The notes: generated from the sequence alone by a model not told the origin. A stretch of DNA of 63,921 bases from Gymnopus androsaceus JB14 (GCA_009733575.1 ML769746.1:1-63921), one strand, 5' to 3'. Shown: positions 1-12,749, counted from the first letter of the stretch. Made by a program: numbers and translations.

Positions 1-844
1 AAGACTAATAGAGAGAAGCGGGTGGATTGGGAATGCCAAAGCTCCCGAATATGAGTTATGAGTCTAGTTGTGTGAGCCGACGTCGATTGGTCGACGGCGG
101 CGAGTCTGGTTGTCGTATGAGCTTGCTGGTAGTCAAGTCGACGCGCAAGTCGAAAAGCGGAAGCCAGAACAAGCGTATATTGGATATAGAAAATAGACAG
201 AGTATAAGAGAAAAGAGAAATAAGAGATACGGGAGCAAAACAAGTTAATATCAAGACAAGGGGTCCCTCAGGGAGAGCTACTGGTTATATACGTGCGGGA
301 TGTTGAGTTGGTGAGTAGTGAGTATGTACGGAAGTAGATGGGAGCCGTCGCGCTACTTAGCGGGCAGTTATCGGACTTGTAGAGTAGACCATGGGTAAGA
401 TCGGGCGGTTTTGGTAGGTAAGATAGGGAAATTGGTGGTGCAGGGCATGACAATAACCCAGATAGAAATAGGGTATAGTGCCCATAAGAAGCAGATGAAC
501 GGACATTAGGGTTGGAGATATATGCATATACGGACTACTTTATTATAATTTCTCCTTTTTCAGAATAAGTTGTACCATTTCTCCTGATTCTAGAAGTACC
601 TTATTATTTAACTGGCGTCTGGCCGGGAGTAGTATAAAAGCCTAGCTATATTTCCTTTGCAAAACAAGTTACCTTTGGACCTCATTTGTTGCTAGTGTGA
701 ATCCTCGTTGATGTAGCTACGGCTGAGACAGGAAAGATACCACTCCCTTGTGAACCAAAATAATACTTCATGTGGTATGGAAAGAGTGGTTATTGCACCC
801 AGTGTTAGAGACTTATAATCCTGACGACTGTGAAAACCCCAGAC
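1..844. other. no recognisable gene
   Basis: I see no credible coding region here; two short antisense frames overlap near the left edge and show no family motif. A TATA-like stretch followed by GCCTAG near 637-645 resembles the promoter core of the copia LTR at 5083, but the similarity does not extend, so I do not call it a 5' LTR. The stretch is probably older transposon sequence or the eroded left end of the copia element. Confidence 0.4.
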
Positions 845-928
845 TTATACCAAGTCAAATTGTTGTTTTAGTTTTGAGGAGTCTAGTGTGACCACCGAGA
901 AACAACCATCTGTTGCAACTGAGCTCAG

Positions 929-1700
929 GTGTACAGGAAACAAACTGTCTGTTGTCCTGAGTGGTTTTGCCCTACTGTTGGGAATCACTTTGTTGAACCA
1001 AGCCATATTGTTGGTGGTTCTTTTTGTTGTCATTGTTATATTGTTGCCCCTATCATTGCCCCGAATCAGTATAGATTGATTAGAAAAGGAGATCCTATCC
1101 TCAATTGTCTACCAACATCACTTCGAGAAACACCAGTCACTTTTGAGAGACAAATAGAGTATTTTCTTTGCGGAACCTTTGACAACGCACCCTCACTATT
1201 TAAATTGATAGCCAAACTCCCTGTGTTCCAATTGCTTAGTGTTGATTGCTCTACGCTATTGGAATCATTGGACCCACAGCTCATTACCGATATCAACAAT
1301 GATATATTCGTCAATACCATTATGTCCTCTGTCCCCAACACCTTCAAACCCATGATCAATGCTCTCGCTATTTTCACTATTAAAAGCAAAGACAAGCTCA
1401 AACCTGCTGAGCTTATCTCAACTATCCGCACAGAAGGAATGGTCCATCAAAGGGAAAGTGAATATAAGAAGGAATCGGCAAACTATACCGGTAATAGGGG
1501 AAGAGGAGGATTCTGAGGTAGTGGAAATTCCTTCAGGGGAAATTCCCGATGCAGAGGCAAAGGCCGAGGAGGGGCAATGAGTTGCCAAGACTCCATCTGT
1601 TACAACTGCGGAGGGGACACTTTGGAAATCAATGTCCATTGGAGAAACACAGTCAGGCCAACAAGGCCAAGGAGATGAAACCTCCTAAGGAGCAAAAGAA
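929..1700 (+). pseudogene. copia Gag remnant with zinc knuckle
   Basis: The frame from about 1030 to 1516 reads as a copia Gag (UBN2-like) helical segment ending in a Lys/Arg/Gly-rich tail (GNRGRGGF). Further on, at about 1596-1640, a nucleocapsid CCHC knuckle is visible as CYNCGG, then, after a one-base shift, GHFGNQCP. The shift inside the knuckle and the stop at 1516 show that this Gag cannot be made intact. It would have packaged the element RNA. Confidence 0.7.
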
Positions 1701-1875
1701 GAAGAAGTTGGATGGAAACTAGAGAGACAGGCCAAAGAATAACAAAGTGGCATCTTCATCTATGATTGAGGAAGTACCAGAGTCATCATGAGCTGCAATT
1801 GAAATTCCTGCTAAGCCTGGGAATCTTGTTTTCAACTTTTCCAAAATAGCTGATAAATTTGAATTAGCTCTTTCA

Positions 1876-4800
1876 TTGCCGAGTGATCAAAAGAACATGG
1901 AGCCAAAAATCAAAACTCCTTCACCTCTTACTCTCATCACCTCATCAGAGCTCACTGACCAGCGCAATGAAGAGGAGGAAGAAGTATGCATCAACATCAA
2001 CCATGCTTGTGCTGCAGCCCACAGTTACAGAGCCATTCTTTTTGACTCTGGATGTTCAACTCACATGACACCACTGTACAACAAACTCAGGAATCAGAAG
2101 GAGATTCTGACACGAGTCATCCAGGCTGCTAATGCAGAAACTTTCACAGCAAACATCTCTGGCACACTCCATCTGGGACTACCAACATTTGAACAAGAAA
2201 TAAGAATGTTAAAGCTCCCTAACACCCTTCTATGTCCAGACACTCCCAACACACTTGTATCACTGGGAAAACTCAACAATGATGGCCATGCCATCCATAC
2301 CACTAACGGCAGAATGACAATCAAAGATCGCCAGGGGAAACTCATCAGAGTTATCCCAAAGACCAATGGACTATACCAGATCCCATCACGGGAACATGCC
2401 TATTCAACCAAGATTGGCAGATTGGTATCTCTTTACAAGGCACACTGCATCTTAGGTCACCTTAATTATGCTTACATGAAGCATATGTTCCAAAATAACC
2501 AGGTTTGTGGAACCAGATTGGATCCAAAGCAGATGGACAAACCAGAATGCTGTGCTTGTATGCTTGGGAAAGCATCCAGGTACCCTATCACTCAGTTGCA
2601 ATCATCTCCCCATGCCAAAAAATTTGGAGACATTTTCCACATGGATGTGTGGGGACCAGCTCAAGTCAGAACGGTAAACCATTGCATTTGCACACTGACT
2701 CTAGTGGACAAAGCCACTGATTGGTTGGAGGAACCCCAAATGAAGTCAAAGGACAAGTCATTTGCACAGTATGTGGTTCTCCAAACAGATCTCCAAACTT
2801 AATTTGGCACCACTGTTAAAGTTCTCCACTCGGATTAAGGGGGAGAATTTCTCAGTAACAAATTCACAGCATATCTAGAATGCATTGGTACATGACAATG
2901 TCTCACAGTACACAACACCCCGGAACACAATGATATAGTGGAACGCACACATCAAACTTTGCTGAATGCAGTTCGAAGTCTTTTGATCTCATCAGGACTC
3001 CCAAAATGGCTTTGCGGTTTTATGATGAAATATGTGGTACATGTTTGGAACAGGATGCCAAAGACGGCCATTGGAATGGTGACACCTTACAAGAAACGGT
3101 TTGGTAATAAACCAGACATTACTAATCTTCACATCTTTGGCAGTATTGTTTATGTCAAATGAGAAAAGGCACCTGGCAAATTGGAACCACAGGCCCAAGA
3201 AACATCTGTTGGCCAACACATCACACTGTCACAATGGAGAGGAATGTAGTTTTCTCTGACAGGCAGATCCAACCTGTTGAAGGGGAGGATGGAAATTTGG
3301 AAAATTTGGAAACTTCGGTCACTGAGTTGGAACAGCCTGTCATACCAGTTCCAGAAGAAATTGCCAAACCAATTGCACCAGATGAAGTATCTGGCAAATG
3401 AGTCAGATGACCCACCAAGAAGATCAGGGACATTATTGAAGGACTTGGAGAAGGAAGTGATGAGTTGCAACATCTTACTGCATCTCTAGGTCAGGTAACA
3501 TCAGAGATTGAATCTGATCCTTTATCTGTTGTAGAAGCTATGCAATGACCTGACATCTCCAAATGGTATGATGCCATGAAGGATGAAATCTCCAGACTCC
3601 AGGAGCATGGAACCTACACAATTGTCACTCCACCTCCAGATGCCAATATTCTCACATCCAAATGGGTCTATTGGACCAAGAAGGATGAACAAGGTCACAT
3701 TACAGGACACCAAGCTCGCCTTGTTGTACATGGATTTAATCAGATTCCAGATGTTGATTACTTCCCAGACGAAACCTTCACATCTGTTGCAAAACTCGTA
3801 TCAGCCCATGCTATACTCAGCATTGGAGCTGAGAAGAGCATGATTATTCACCAGATGGACATAAAATCTGCTTATCTTTATGGGAAATTGGACAACAACG
3901 AGTGCATCTATATGAAGGCACCTCCAGGCATTAATATAGGGGTAAAACCAGGTCAAACTTTATGGCTTAAACTCGCACTTTATGGACTTAAACAAGCCAG
4001 TTGACAATGGTACATGTAATTCAGGAAAATCATGACCCAACTGGGGTTTAAATGGTCTGATTTTGATCATGCTGTTTTCTATTGCACTGATCCCTTCACC
4101 ATTATTTTTATACATGTCAATGACATGACATTGGTTACCAAAACCCTGGCCATCATGGAGAAGCTGAAGAAAGATATTGGGGCAATAATGAAAGTTGTTG
4201 ATTCCGGAGAAATCCATTGGCTACTTGGGATTGAGATCCGAAGATCTCTTCATAACAGGACAATTCACTTATCCCAGCGGTCATATATTGACGCCATACT
4301 CTCTCGCTATGGATTCTTGGATATAAAGCCACTCTCTATTCCCTTTGATCTCCACATTCACCTCACCAAAGACCAGTCACCGAAAACAGTTGAGGAAATC
4401 GCTTTCATGCATGACAAACCCTACAGAGAGGCCCTTGGCACTCTCCAATACTTATCTGTTGCTATGAGACCTGATATCACCTATGTGGTCTCTATCCTTG
4501 CTCGCTTTTCACAAAACCCCAGCATCACTCATTGGAATGTTGTACACCATGTCTATGCCTATCTCAAATACACCTGAGACTTTTGGCTCAGTATGAGCAA
4601 CCAGGAGACAGTTGAAGGCTACACAGATGCCAATGGTATATCCCAAGAGGACCAACACGCCATTTCTGGGTACGTTTTTATGTTGAATGACGGAGCAGTA
4701 TCTTGGTTGTTGAAACAACAGGATACCATTTCTTTATCCACCACAGAAGCTGAGTACATTGCTTTGACCCATGCAGCAAAGGAAGCAATCTGGCTTAGGA

Positions 4801-5075
4801 ACCTTTTATTGGAAATCTTTTGTCCCATTACTCATGCAATCTCTATCAAACCAGACAACCAGTCAGCCATTGCGTTGGCAAAGGATGATCGTTTTCATGC
4901 CAGGACCAAACACATTGATATCCAATACCACTTCATTCACTACATCATTGAGGAAGGTAAAATTTGTCTTACTTACTGCCCTACCAAAAACATGATGGCA
5001 GACATCTTCACCAAAGCCTTACCTTTGATGAAAGCCAAACACTTTGCAGCATCTATGGGATTAGCAAAGGTTTGA
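1876..5075 (+). pseudogene. copia Pol remnant (PR-IN-RT-RH)
   Basis: Domains in order: aspartic protease with FDSGCSTHM (about 2038); GAG-pre-integrase zinc segment with H..GH and CCACMLGKAS (about 2440-2570); integrase core starting DVWGP (2644) and continuing past stops through TPEHN..VER (about 2920-2950); reverse transcriptase starting MKDEISRL (3576) with the QMDIKSAYLYG motif; RNase H with TDAN (4624), STTEAEYIAL (4738) and a C-terminal TKALP. In-frame stops occur near 2802, 2836, 2893, 3160, 4002 and 4575. The catalytic box normally written YVDD reads HVND (about 4109), so reverse transcription would be lost even without the stops. Confidence 0.87.
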
Positions 5076-5082
5076 AGGGGAG

Positions 5083-5423
5083 TGTTGGAATATCAAAGGT
5101 AATTTTACTATTGCTCTATACATGGAACACTTTTCTGTAGTCTCCACTTGTTTGTATCACCACCCCATGCACTCCACATAGTCTCTTGCCATATCCACCT
5201 ACTATCTCACAGTACCCACTTTACCGTATGCACAGTAGCCACAGACATTCATGCAGTAGCCACATGCCCAGTATATCATATCTACATAGGACTGTATATA
5301 AGCCTAGGTACAATACCCTGTAATAACACTGTTGTCCCCCATCAATCTGTGTGATCATTACTGCTAAGTCCTGTGTGGACTTACTGCTGCTACTTCCTAT
5401 TTAGGAACGTAACTCTAATAACA
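5083..5423 (+). repeat. copia 3' LTR
   Basis: The LTR begins TGTTGGAATATC directly after the purine-rich tract TTTGAAGGGGAG (5071-5082, the likely plus-strand primer) and ends CTAATAACA, giving the expected TG...CA ends. A TATA box (TATATAAG, 5295-5302) sits mid-LTR. A second copy of this LTR lies at 29201-29567 on the other strand, which confirms its boundaries. Confidence 0.88.
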
Positions 5424-5559
5424 CCTCAAACTTAGACACACCCTCAAGCTCAGACTTGAATACTAATCCATTGCACTGATTTCCACCAATGATTCTTGTA
5501 TTTGCTAGGGAAAAAACAAATGTTATTCAGAGCCAGGAACAATTCGATCCAATGACAGA

Positions 5560-7680
5560 TGAAATCATCAAATTTGACTAAAGTGAGTACCAACTAGAAT
5601 ACTTACTGTGCTGACTTCCTCTACCTCAGGAATTCTTGTATCTCTGGAAAATTACAGTAGTTTTCAATGGTTTAAATCTTTAATATTTCATAAAATGAAT
5701 GCAATTGAAACTTATGAAGCTAAGAACAATTCTCTCTGACTATAGGCAAAACCATCTGGACTAAAGTCCAACCCAAGTACTTACAGTGCTGATTTTCTTT
5801 ATCTCAAAGATTCTCGCATCTCTGAAGAATTCATGGTCATTTATGGTGGTTTTCAAATGATTCAAATGTTCAATATACTATAGGATGAGTGCAATCCAAG
5901 TGAATCAAGTCAAAAAAGATTTGATCTGACAACAGAATAAAAGTCAGACTAGAGTGATTACCAACTTGAGTACTTACTGTGCCGATTTCCACTACCTCAA
6001 CAATTCTCATATCTATGAAAAATTCATGGTGAAATTCAATGGCTCAAATGCTTGATATACAGTTGAATACCTCATATGGAATAAGGTCGTATGGAATATC
6101 TGTCATATGGAATGGGATATTCCATTCCCCAACTTGGGAGGTGGGGATATTCCATGGATCCATACTCCGGAATATGGAATATGATATTGGCAAAATTTAG
6201 GAATATTCCATATCGCAGTGACCAATTTAGTCATAAATTCTGCCCTTACATTAAAACAAAACTTTTAGACTTTTACTATTTTCATGTGTATCAGAGTTGA
6301 AGTTGCTTAATTTGCAGCATAATTTCTGTTTTGCATTTATTCACTCAATCATGCCTAATTAAACCATCCCAAAAACTGGGACATTTCACCAAAATGTCAA
6401 ACAACCAACCAATTTAGCCACACAAACATACCGATCAACCATGTACAACTGCTAAGCCATTGTGTCAATGTAAGGAAGACCTTACATTGAGCAAGTGGCT
6501 TGAGGTCTTTGACCTGGATCATGGACTTTTTTGGTTGCAAATAGATCATAAATAGATTCAATTACTTGTAACACACTCAGACATGCTTGAAACACACATT
6601 TTTAGACATAAATAACTCGTAAAAACTGACTTTATATAGTATGGAATATCCGCCATATGGAATATGGTTTGGGCCTACCCCGACCATATTCCATATGAGG
6701 TATTCGACTGTACCATAAAATGAACACGATTCAATCTGACAACTGACAAAACCATCAAAGTCAAAGTAAAGACCAACTCAAGTACTTACCTTGTACTTAC
6801 CATGCCGATTTTCTACATCTCCAGGATTCTCAGAGTTCTGGCAAATTTCATGGTAGTTTGCAATGACTTAAATGCTCAATATATAATAAAATGAGTGCAA
6901 TTCAAGTGGATCAAGTTTAGGAATATTCAATCTGACAACAGATGAAACCATAACAGTCAGACTAAAGTAAGTACCAGCTTGAGTACTTACTGTGCCGATC
7001 TCTGCTCCCTCAACAATTCTCATATCTATGAAAAATTCACAGTGAAATTCAATGGCTCAAATGCTTGATATACCATAAAATGAACACAATTCAATCTAAT
7101 GACTGACAAAACCATCAAAGTTGGAGTAAAGACCAACTCAAGTACTTACCTTGTACTCACCATGCCGATTTTCTACATCTCAAGGATTCTCAGAGTTCGG
7201 GCAAATTTCATGGTAATTGCAATGACTTAAACATTCAATATATTATAAAATGAGTGCAATTCAAGTGGATCAAGTCAAGAATATTTGATCTGATGACAGA
7301 CAAAACCATAGCAGTTAGACTAAAGTAAGTACCAGCTTGAGTACTTACTGTGCCAATTTCCGCTACCTCAACAATTCTCATATCTATGAAAATTTCTGCA
7401 GTAGTTCTCACAAGTCCTCAAGATTTATATTCCATAGTATGAACACTATCTAAGGCAAGATAGCTGAGGATTCAACTTACAGGCATATCATTCAACATGA
7501 AGTAATAACTCCAGTACTTACTGGAATGATTTTCAATCCTCCAAAAATCCAGTTTATCTAGGAAGCCTCAAAGTAGTTTGCAATGCTTCAGATGCTTAAT
7601 ATGTCACCAATAGAACACTAACCAAGGTAAGGGAGGTGAGCACAATTTGATCTAACGACAACACTGAGCCAAATTGGCCA
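5560..7680 (+). repeat. diverged satellite, dimeric period ~358 bp
   Basis: About eight related monomers share a core of the form AGTACTTACTGTGCCGAT followed by CTACCTC and ATTCT. The cores sit near 5585, 5763, 5962, 6772, 6972, 7131, 7330 and 7510. Once the 651-bp insertion at 6060-6710 is removed, spacings alternate between about 159 and 199 bp in the central part, a two-monomer higher-order unit of about 357-359 bp. The outer monomers are more diverged. No coding potential is seen. Confidence 0.75.
6060..6710. mobile_element. Tc1/mariner-type nonautonomous element, 651 bp
   Basis: Terminal inverted repeats of 30 bp (two mismatches) begin CAGTYGAATACCTCATATGG, and the element is flanked by TA on both sides (6058-6059, 6711-6712). 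CAGT ends plus a TA target duplication fit the Tc1/mariner superfamily. Subterminal ATGGAATAT motifs recur. There is no transposase frame, so it would need one in trans. The uninterrupted satellite monomer near 7067-7080 (GATATACCATAAAATG) gives the empty-site sequence inside the same window. Confidence 0.85.
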
Positions 7681-8511
7681 TGATCATACTCATACATTAT
7701 CTTTTACTTAATTTTCTTCCTTTTCACAACTATCATCATGGTCCCTCCAAAGCTCTACAAGACAATGGCGGACAAAAAGGCAGCTAAGAAAGCTAATTAC
7801 AGTAGGTACTACGAAAAGTAAGCCATCGATGCAGTATATGTATTATATTTTACCGAGTCAATGATTATGATCACAGACATAAAGATTCTATCAACCAGAA
7901 GCATTGCAGTCAATATGCTCAGAATGAATATTCATGCAGTAAAACTCACAGTCAACGGTGTGTAGCTTATATCCCTTGTGTCCTCCCATTGAAATGTCAA
8001 GACTTTCATTCAGGAGTAAAAAGTTGAAGAAGAATGACAATACAAAAGCTTCAGCATCCCCGGAGTCTTCAATGTTTGTATAAATTCCTTTTCTCGCTTC
8101 ACTTTGCCTTCAGCTCAATCTACAACAGTACATCTAAAAGCTCCAGCACTGTGAAGAAAACGGACAATTCATCTGAAATGGAGAAATCAACATACATTTC
8201 TTTGTCAATATCTTATTTTTCTACTTTGATTGAAGGTTCTGCAGTGTGACTGCCTCTCCCATCTCCCAGAAAGATATTCCAGTGACTTTAACCCTCACTT
8301 TGATTGTTCAGAAGAGTGTGCTGACTCCTGCTTTGCTACCCACATCCCTGATTGTGTGTTCAAAGACATGCAAAGAAGTCTCAAATGCTTCTTGTGCAAC
8401 AACGAGCATTCCCCAATCACCAGTTTGCCAATGGCCCTCCTGCATCTCAACGCGACATCATTTGAGCACTACTCTAGGCCTGAGACTTGCCAAAAAGAGC
8501 ATACAAGCATT

Positions 8512-8670
8512 CATCAGCAAAACCTGTATGTACTCCAGAGTGCTCCAGAGCACTGACAGCTGTCAAAAAGTCATCAAACTGCTCTGGAGCACTCTAGAGC
8601 ACTCTAGAGCTGGTACCCTTGCTCTAGAATGTATTAAGATGCCTTATCAACCATACAGGTTTTGCTGATG
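8512..8670. mobile_element. small MITE, CATCAGCAAAACC family
   Basis: A perfect 19-bp terminal inverted repeat (CATCAGCAAAACCTGTATG) brackets 159 bp that contain CTCCAGAG/CTCTGGAG words. Flanks are TT on both sides, a possible 2-bp target duplication. Relatives with the same end sequence occur at 24637-25486 and 26683-27846. It lies just upstream of the splice acceptor at 8692. No coding capacity. Confidence 0.65.
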
Positions 8671-8914
8671 TTATTCAACAGTTATGTTGCAGGCTTAGGT
8701 GGATCTTGGTCATGTTTTTTTGATAGGCTCTCAACTTTATTCATTACTACTGACAACTCCAATGAAATCAATGAAGCTTGGGATAATAACAGACAGACCA
8801 TGGGTCATCTGAAGAAGAGGTTTCATGTCCTGCAGGTAGAGGCTCTAATGGTGGGCAATCATGCAGCAATACAGGAAGGACAGGACCTCCTTGAGTGTGT
8901 AGAGGAAGTGGGAG

Positions 8915-9733
8915 TAAGGGTGGACATGACTCCGGGTCCCGGTTTACCTGGACCTGTGATGCCGGTAACCGGAGGGCAAAACTAGCGACCTGCGACCGGT
9001 TCCAAACCCGTGGGAAACCGGTTAACCGGTACCGGGACCTGTCACAGGTAAACCGGCCGGTACCTGTGTAACCTGCCCATACTAGGGCACTCACTAGTAA
9101 TAATAATATTTGTACTAACATTAGTACTTATACTGGTACTAGTATGTTTGTATTAGATTCTAGCACCAATGTTAGTACTAAATTCAAAGACTGGTAAGTA
9201 TCCAGCCATTATTGGTACAGTATTCAATACAATGTCAGTGGTAATAATACCAAAATATTGATAATGTCTTTTGACATGGAGATAGGATCCAAATAAGATC
9301 TCTATGCTACTGTATGCACTATCACTGCTACTATAGCTGCATATATGCATTTTAATGTCACCTCTATTATCTTACTTACTATTAATTAAGCTACTATTGG
9401 CAAAGTATTAGTACTATTAGTGTAAGTATACTAGTATTAGACACTAATATCAGTCCCAAGCAGAACTAATACATACTGTAAGTACTAACCAATAATATTA
9501 GTATACTATATTGGCACTAAGTAGTGAAATATGTACCAATATTAAAGCCAAACATTTGTTCCCATGGGTCTACCGGTACCGGCCGGTCACAATAAAAACA
9601 AAAATGGCGACCTGCAACCGGGCATAACCCGTGGGAAACCGGTACCGGGACCCGCAGGTTAAAAAACCGGCCGGTATTCCCACAGGTAAACCTGCCGGTA
9701 CCGGGTCAGGACCCGGAGTCGTGTCCACCTTTA
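8915..9733. mobile_element. hAT-type nonautonomous element, copy 1 (819 bp)
   Basis: Ends read TAAGGGTGGACATGACTCC and, on the reverse complement, TAAAGGTGGACACGACTCC. The element is flanked by a perfect 8-bp duplication AGTGGGAG (8907-8914, 9734-9741). An 8-bp duplication and YARNG-type ends fit the hAT superfamily. Both subterminal regions are packed with ACCGGT/CCGG palindromes around an AT-rich, TACTA-rich centre. There is no transposase. It has landed inside an exon. Copy 2 at 26902-27720 has exactly the same length and about four differences. Confidence 0.87.
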
Positions 9734-9818
9734 AGTGGGAGCAAAGTTGAGGGAGTTCTATCGGACTACCCTGCATGGAAGTGAGGACTTCAAGGAATGG
9801 ATTATTGCTGAAGATTTG

Positions 9819-12749
9819 GTATGGTAGAGTTATTCTTTCCTCTGTTCAATTATTCTATGAAACCACTTTTTGGTTACTACTAGTAGGTGTATGCCAGTGG
9901 CTATGGGGCTACAGATAATTTAAATCCAATGTGTTTCATTATAATGAGACAGGATTTTGTACTAGTATGACAAGTTTGTATATATGCTGGTGTCTTTAAC
10001 TCTAAGCCTAAGTCTGTCTCATTTGCAAGCTCTGTTGGGTCTAGTCCTAACTTCAAAGATGCTCTTCACATTGCCAATCTCATCATACCATTAGGGCTAG
10101 GTGGTTAGTATGCAGTGGGAGTCTGCTTGCACGTAGCGCAAATTGCTACTGTAAGTGGTGAAATCATAGCTTCCAGGCTTCAAACAGCCTTTGGTTACAT
10201 CTAAGATTTCACTTATCCTCAAACTACTTATGAGATTCAATCACTGTCTCATTATAATGACTGCGTAATGGAATGGGATATGTATTGGGATATGTACCAA
10301 GTGATTGATGAGATACTGGAATAATGACAATATCAGTAAGGATTGGATTCGTAGACGTAGAGCATGAACGTGCATTCACCAGAGTCAAGACTGAATCATA
10401 CAGTTGTCAATATGGCTGTGATGGTGAGATCATTGTCTGGAGTAAGTACTGTTATTAAGAAAGAAAAGAAAGCAGCAGGGCAGATCAACATACCTGTTTG
10501 AGGAAGCTGTCCAAGGAAGATTTAGTACGCCTCTTCAAAATCACTCGGTGTAACACTTTGACAACAAATTTGTTGTACTTTCTGATAAGGTTTAGGAGCA
10601 GCCTCAGGGGTTGATTGTGCATTGAGGAAGTTGGGGTTGGTAGTGATAATAGCAGTGATTTGAAGGTTGTAGCCTGGTAAAGCATTAAATCAAGTTTGAG
10701 CTGAAGGGAATTCAAAAGAGCTGATCAAGCAACCCTCTTGAGAAAGTCTTTAACTATGACTTCCAATGTGGCATGGATCATATTTTGGCAACAAAAAACA
10801 GGCATTTTTTCAGTAAAGGGTGAAGTCACATCAGTATCAGCTTGTGTCACTGTTAAGTATCTTTGCTTTAGTCTACATCATTAAACTGAGACAAATTCTG
10901 CATCATTAAATTGAGACAAAGTATGCATTCAATTGAGTCTTGATACAAAAATCCTGCCATGAATTGAGATGAATTGGGACACAGTCATTAGGGAAAATGA
11001 CACATAACAATGCATTTATTCAGTAAGGCAGCTGTTCTACAAGGACCATTGGATGAATACATATTAACAATGGCTTGTTGTGGAACTATGAGGTTTTACC
11101 GAGTACATGACATGTTTAATCAACTACTTAGTTACAGAGTATGCTAATCAATCTACCACATGCATTTCAATTTACAATGCGGACTACTCCTTGCATTGCC
11201 GCTTGCTGATAAGCTTGCAGGGCTGCTGCTTGGCTTGAATGGCACTTGTAACATGCGCCAGATACGCACACAGGCACTACAAATGAAAGAATTCACTGTT
11301 CAGTGTTGTCATCCAAAACAGCCAAATCACAGACTTACAGGTCACTGAATACCCCAACAGACTTTCTGACAGTGACAACATAATGTACATCACTATTTGG
11401 AATGTGATTGACGGTGCCACAGGAAGAGCAGGTGATGGAGGGAGGTGTATTGAAAGAAGCCATCACTAAAGGCGCTGCATCAGTAGTAGAATTCCAAGGA
11501 TGAATGGGTTATATTTACTGGGCATTGTTGCTGCTTGGCTTGGGGAAGTGGTAGCTTGTGAAGCAGGAGCTACAAAGGGAAGTTAGCAGGTCAGCAAAAA
11601 TGTTACAGCTGAGATCTGGGAAGCGAGGCATACCAAGGTGGATTGGTGGATTGTTAGTCAAGGAAGCAGTGCCGATGGGAGTGCTGGGAGGGGCTTGAGG
11701 GAGTAATTAGCAAGCAAAGCAAGTTCAAGAGCTGCTTTATGTACCATGCTAACCGCCTTGTTCCATATACTCCACCACGGCATAGATTTGGGAAGGGGTA
11801 AATCCTTGAATATCAGTTTGAGTCATTCTAAGTGTGAATTGAAGTTGTCAAAACTAATATTCCATGGATGAGACTTAAGTATTCCTGACCAGTGTCCTCA
11901 TTCAAATGGGACAGTGCGCAGTGCATTGTAAATGGACACCTGGCATCCCATTCCACAATGTGTGCCATTTCAATGAGACTGTCCACTGATAGGTCAAGGT
12001 ATGTTGTTTTTTTGTTTTCAAATGCATTGTGGTTTCTGCTGATGGACATAGTAATCCTTCAAGAGCTGTATTGCATCTATTTTGAGTGATATCCTACACA
12101 GGCAGTTACAAATGAAGAGCTTGGAGATACATGGGAATTTTTGGCCAAGGCAATTGCTGGTACAAGATGGTTCAAGGAGAAATTGGTCATCGAGAGGATA
12201 AAAGAGGTAGGAGTATCTCTAGGTTGGGAAGTATTATCACTGAGTCAGTATAAATTGTAGGGGCTGAAGGAATGGCTGTCTACCGTGGAAGGGACCTCAG
12301 ACCTTGACACCATAGCCCAAGTAATGCCAAAACTGGATGTTGTTTCTGCTCTTGACTTCAAGCTACGAGAATGGGCATTAAAGGTCACACACTTTATCCA
12401 TCATCCACCCCATTCAGCTGAGGACCCTAGCAACATGGTCTTTAAACCTCTCTTGTCAGATGCATATTTGATGACATTTTGACATACTGTGCATGGTGAA
12501 GATCAACATCACAATAATAAAAAGGAAAGGGAAAGGAGAGTAGTATTGCAGCTGATCTGCAAGGGGGACATTCTAGTAGACGGGTTTGTCTCAAAGCCTA
12601 CCACGGAGAGCCTGAAATGTTGGAGGAACAGAGGGTGCAAAAGCTGGAGGAGCTTGCGAGTTGAAAGTAATAAAACTATTGTGTTGTATTCAATGCAAGG
12701 TACTGATTGGAGCAGATGCAGGAGATCCAGAATGAATGTTTGCGGAGTA
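9819..12749. other. repeat-rich stretch with a gene fragment
   Basis: No intact gene recognised. The clearest protein-like stretch is near 12108-12480 on the plus strand: TNEELGDTWEFLAKAIAG, a stop near 12260, then GLKEWLSTVEGTSDLD. It looks like exons of a decayed gene of unknown family. Elsewhere only short frames with no motif are present. Confidence 0.3.

Larger units (their letters stand above)
929..5423 (+). mobile_element. decayed Ty1/copia retrotransposon
   Basis: Gag, zinc knuckle, protease, integrase, reverse transcriptase and RNase H lie in the Ty1/copia order (integrase before reverse transcriptase). They are followed by a purine tract and a 341-bp 3' LTR. The reading frame is broken by at least eight stops or frameshifts, several in the form expected from CGA to TGA decay, so the copy is dead. 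No matching 5' LTR was found, so the left boundary is only the start of visible Gag homology and the true element may begin further left. Confidence 0.88.
7738..9818 (+). pseudogene. unknown basidiomycete protein, exon broken by hAT insertion
   Basis: The N-terminal segment from ATG 7738 is basic (MVPPKLYKTMADKKAAKK...SRYYEK), a style often seen in basidiomycete proteins of unknown function found near transposons. A later exon starts at 8693 after TTGCAG and reads GLGGSWSCFFDRL and NHAAIQEGQDLL. It is interrupted at 8914 by the hAT element (8915-9733). Beyond the duplicated 8-bp target the same frame continues with REFYRTTLHGSEDF to a GTATGG donor at 9819. Exons between about 7818 and 8690 are uncertain. 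Function unknown; the copy should be inactive. Confidence 0.5.

Noticed and set aside
27..248. Overlapping sense and antisense frames at the left edge
   Set aside because: They mirror one another, are basic and low in complexity, and show no family motif or splice context.
470..830. Possible 5' LTR of the copia element
   Set aside because: Only a TATA-GCCTAG core resembles the 3' LTR. The characteristic ends and the rest of the sequence do not match.
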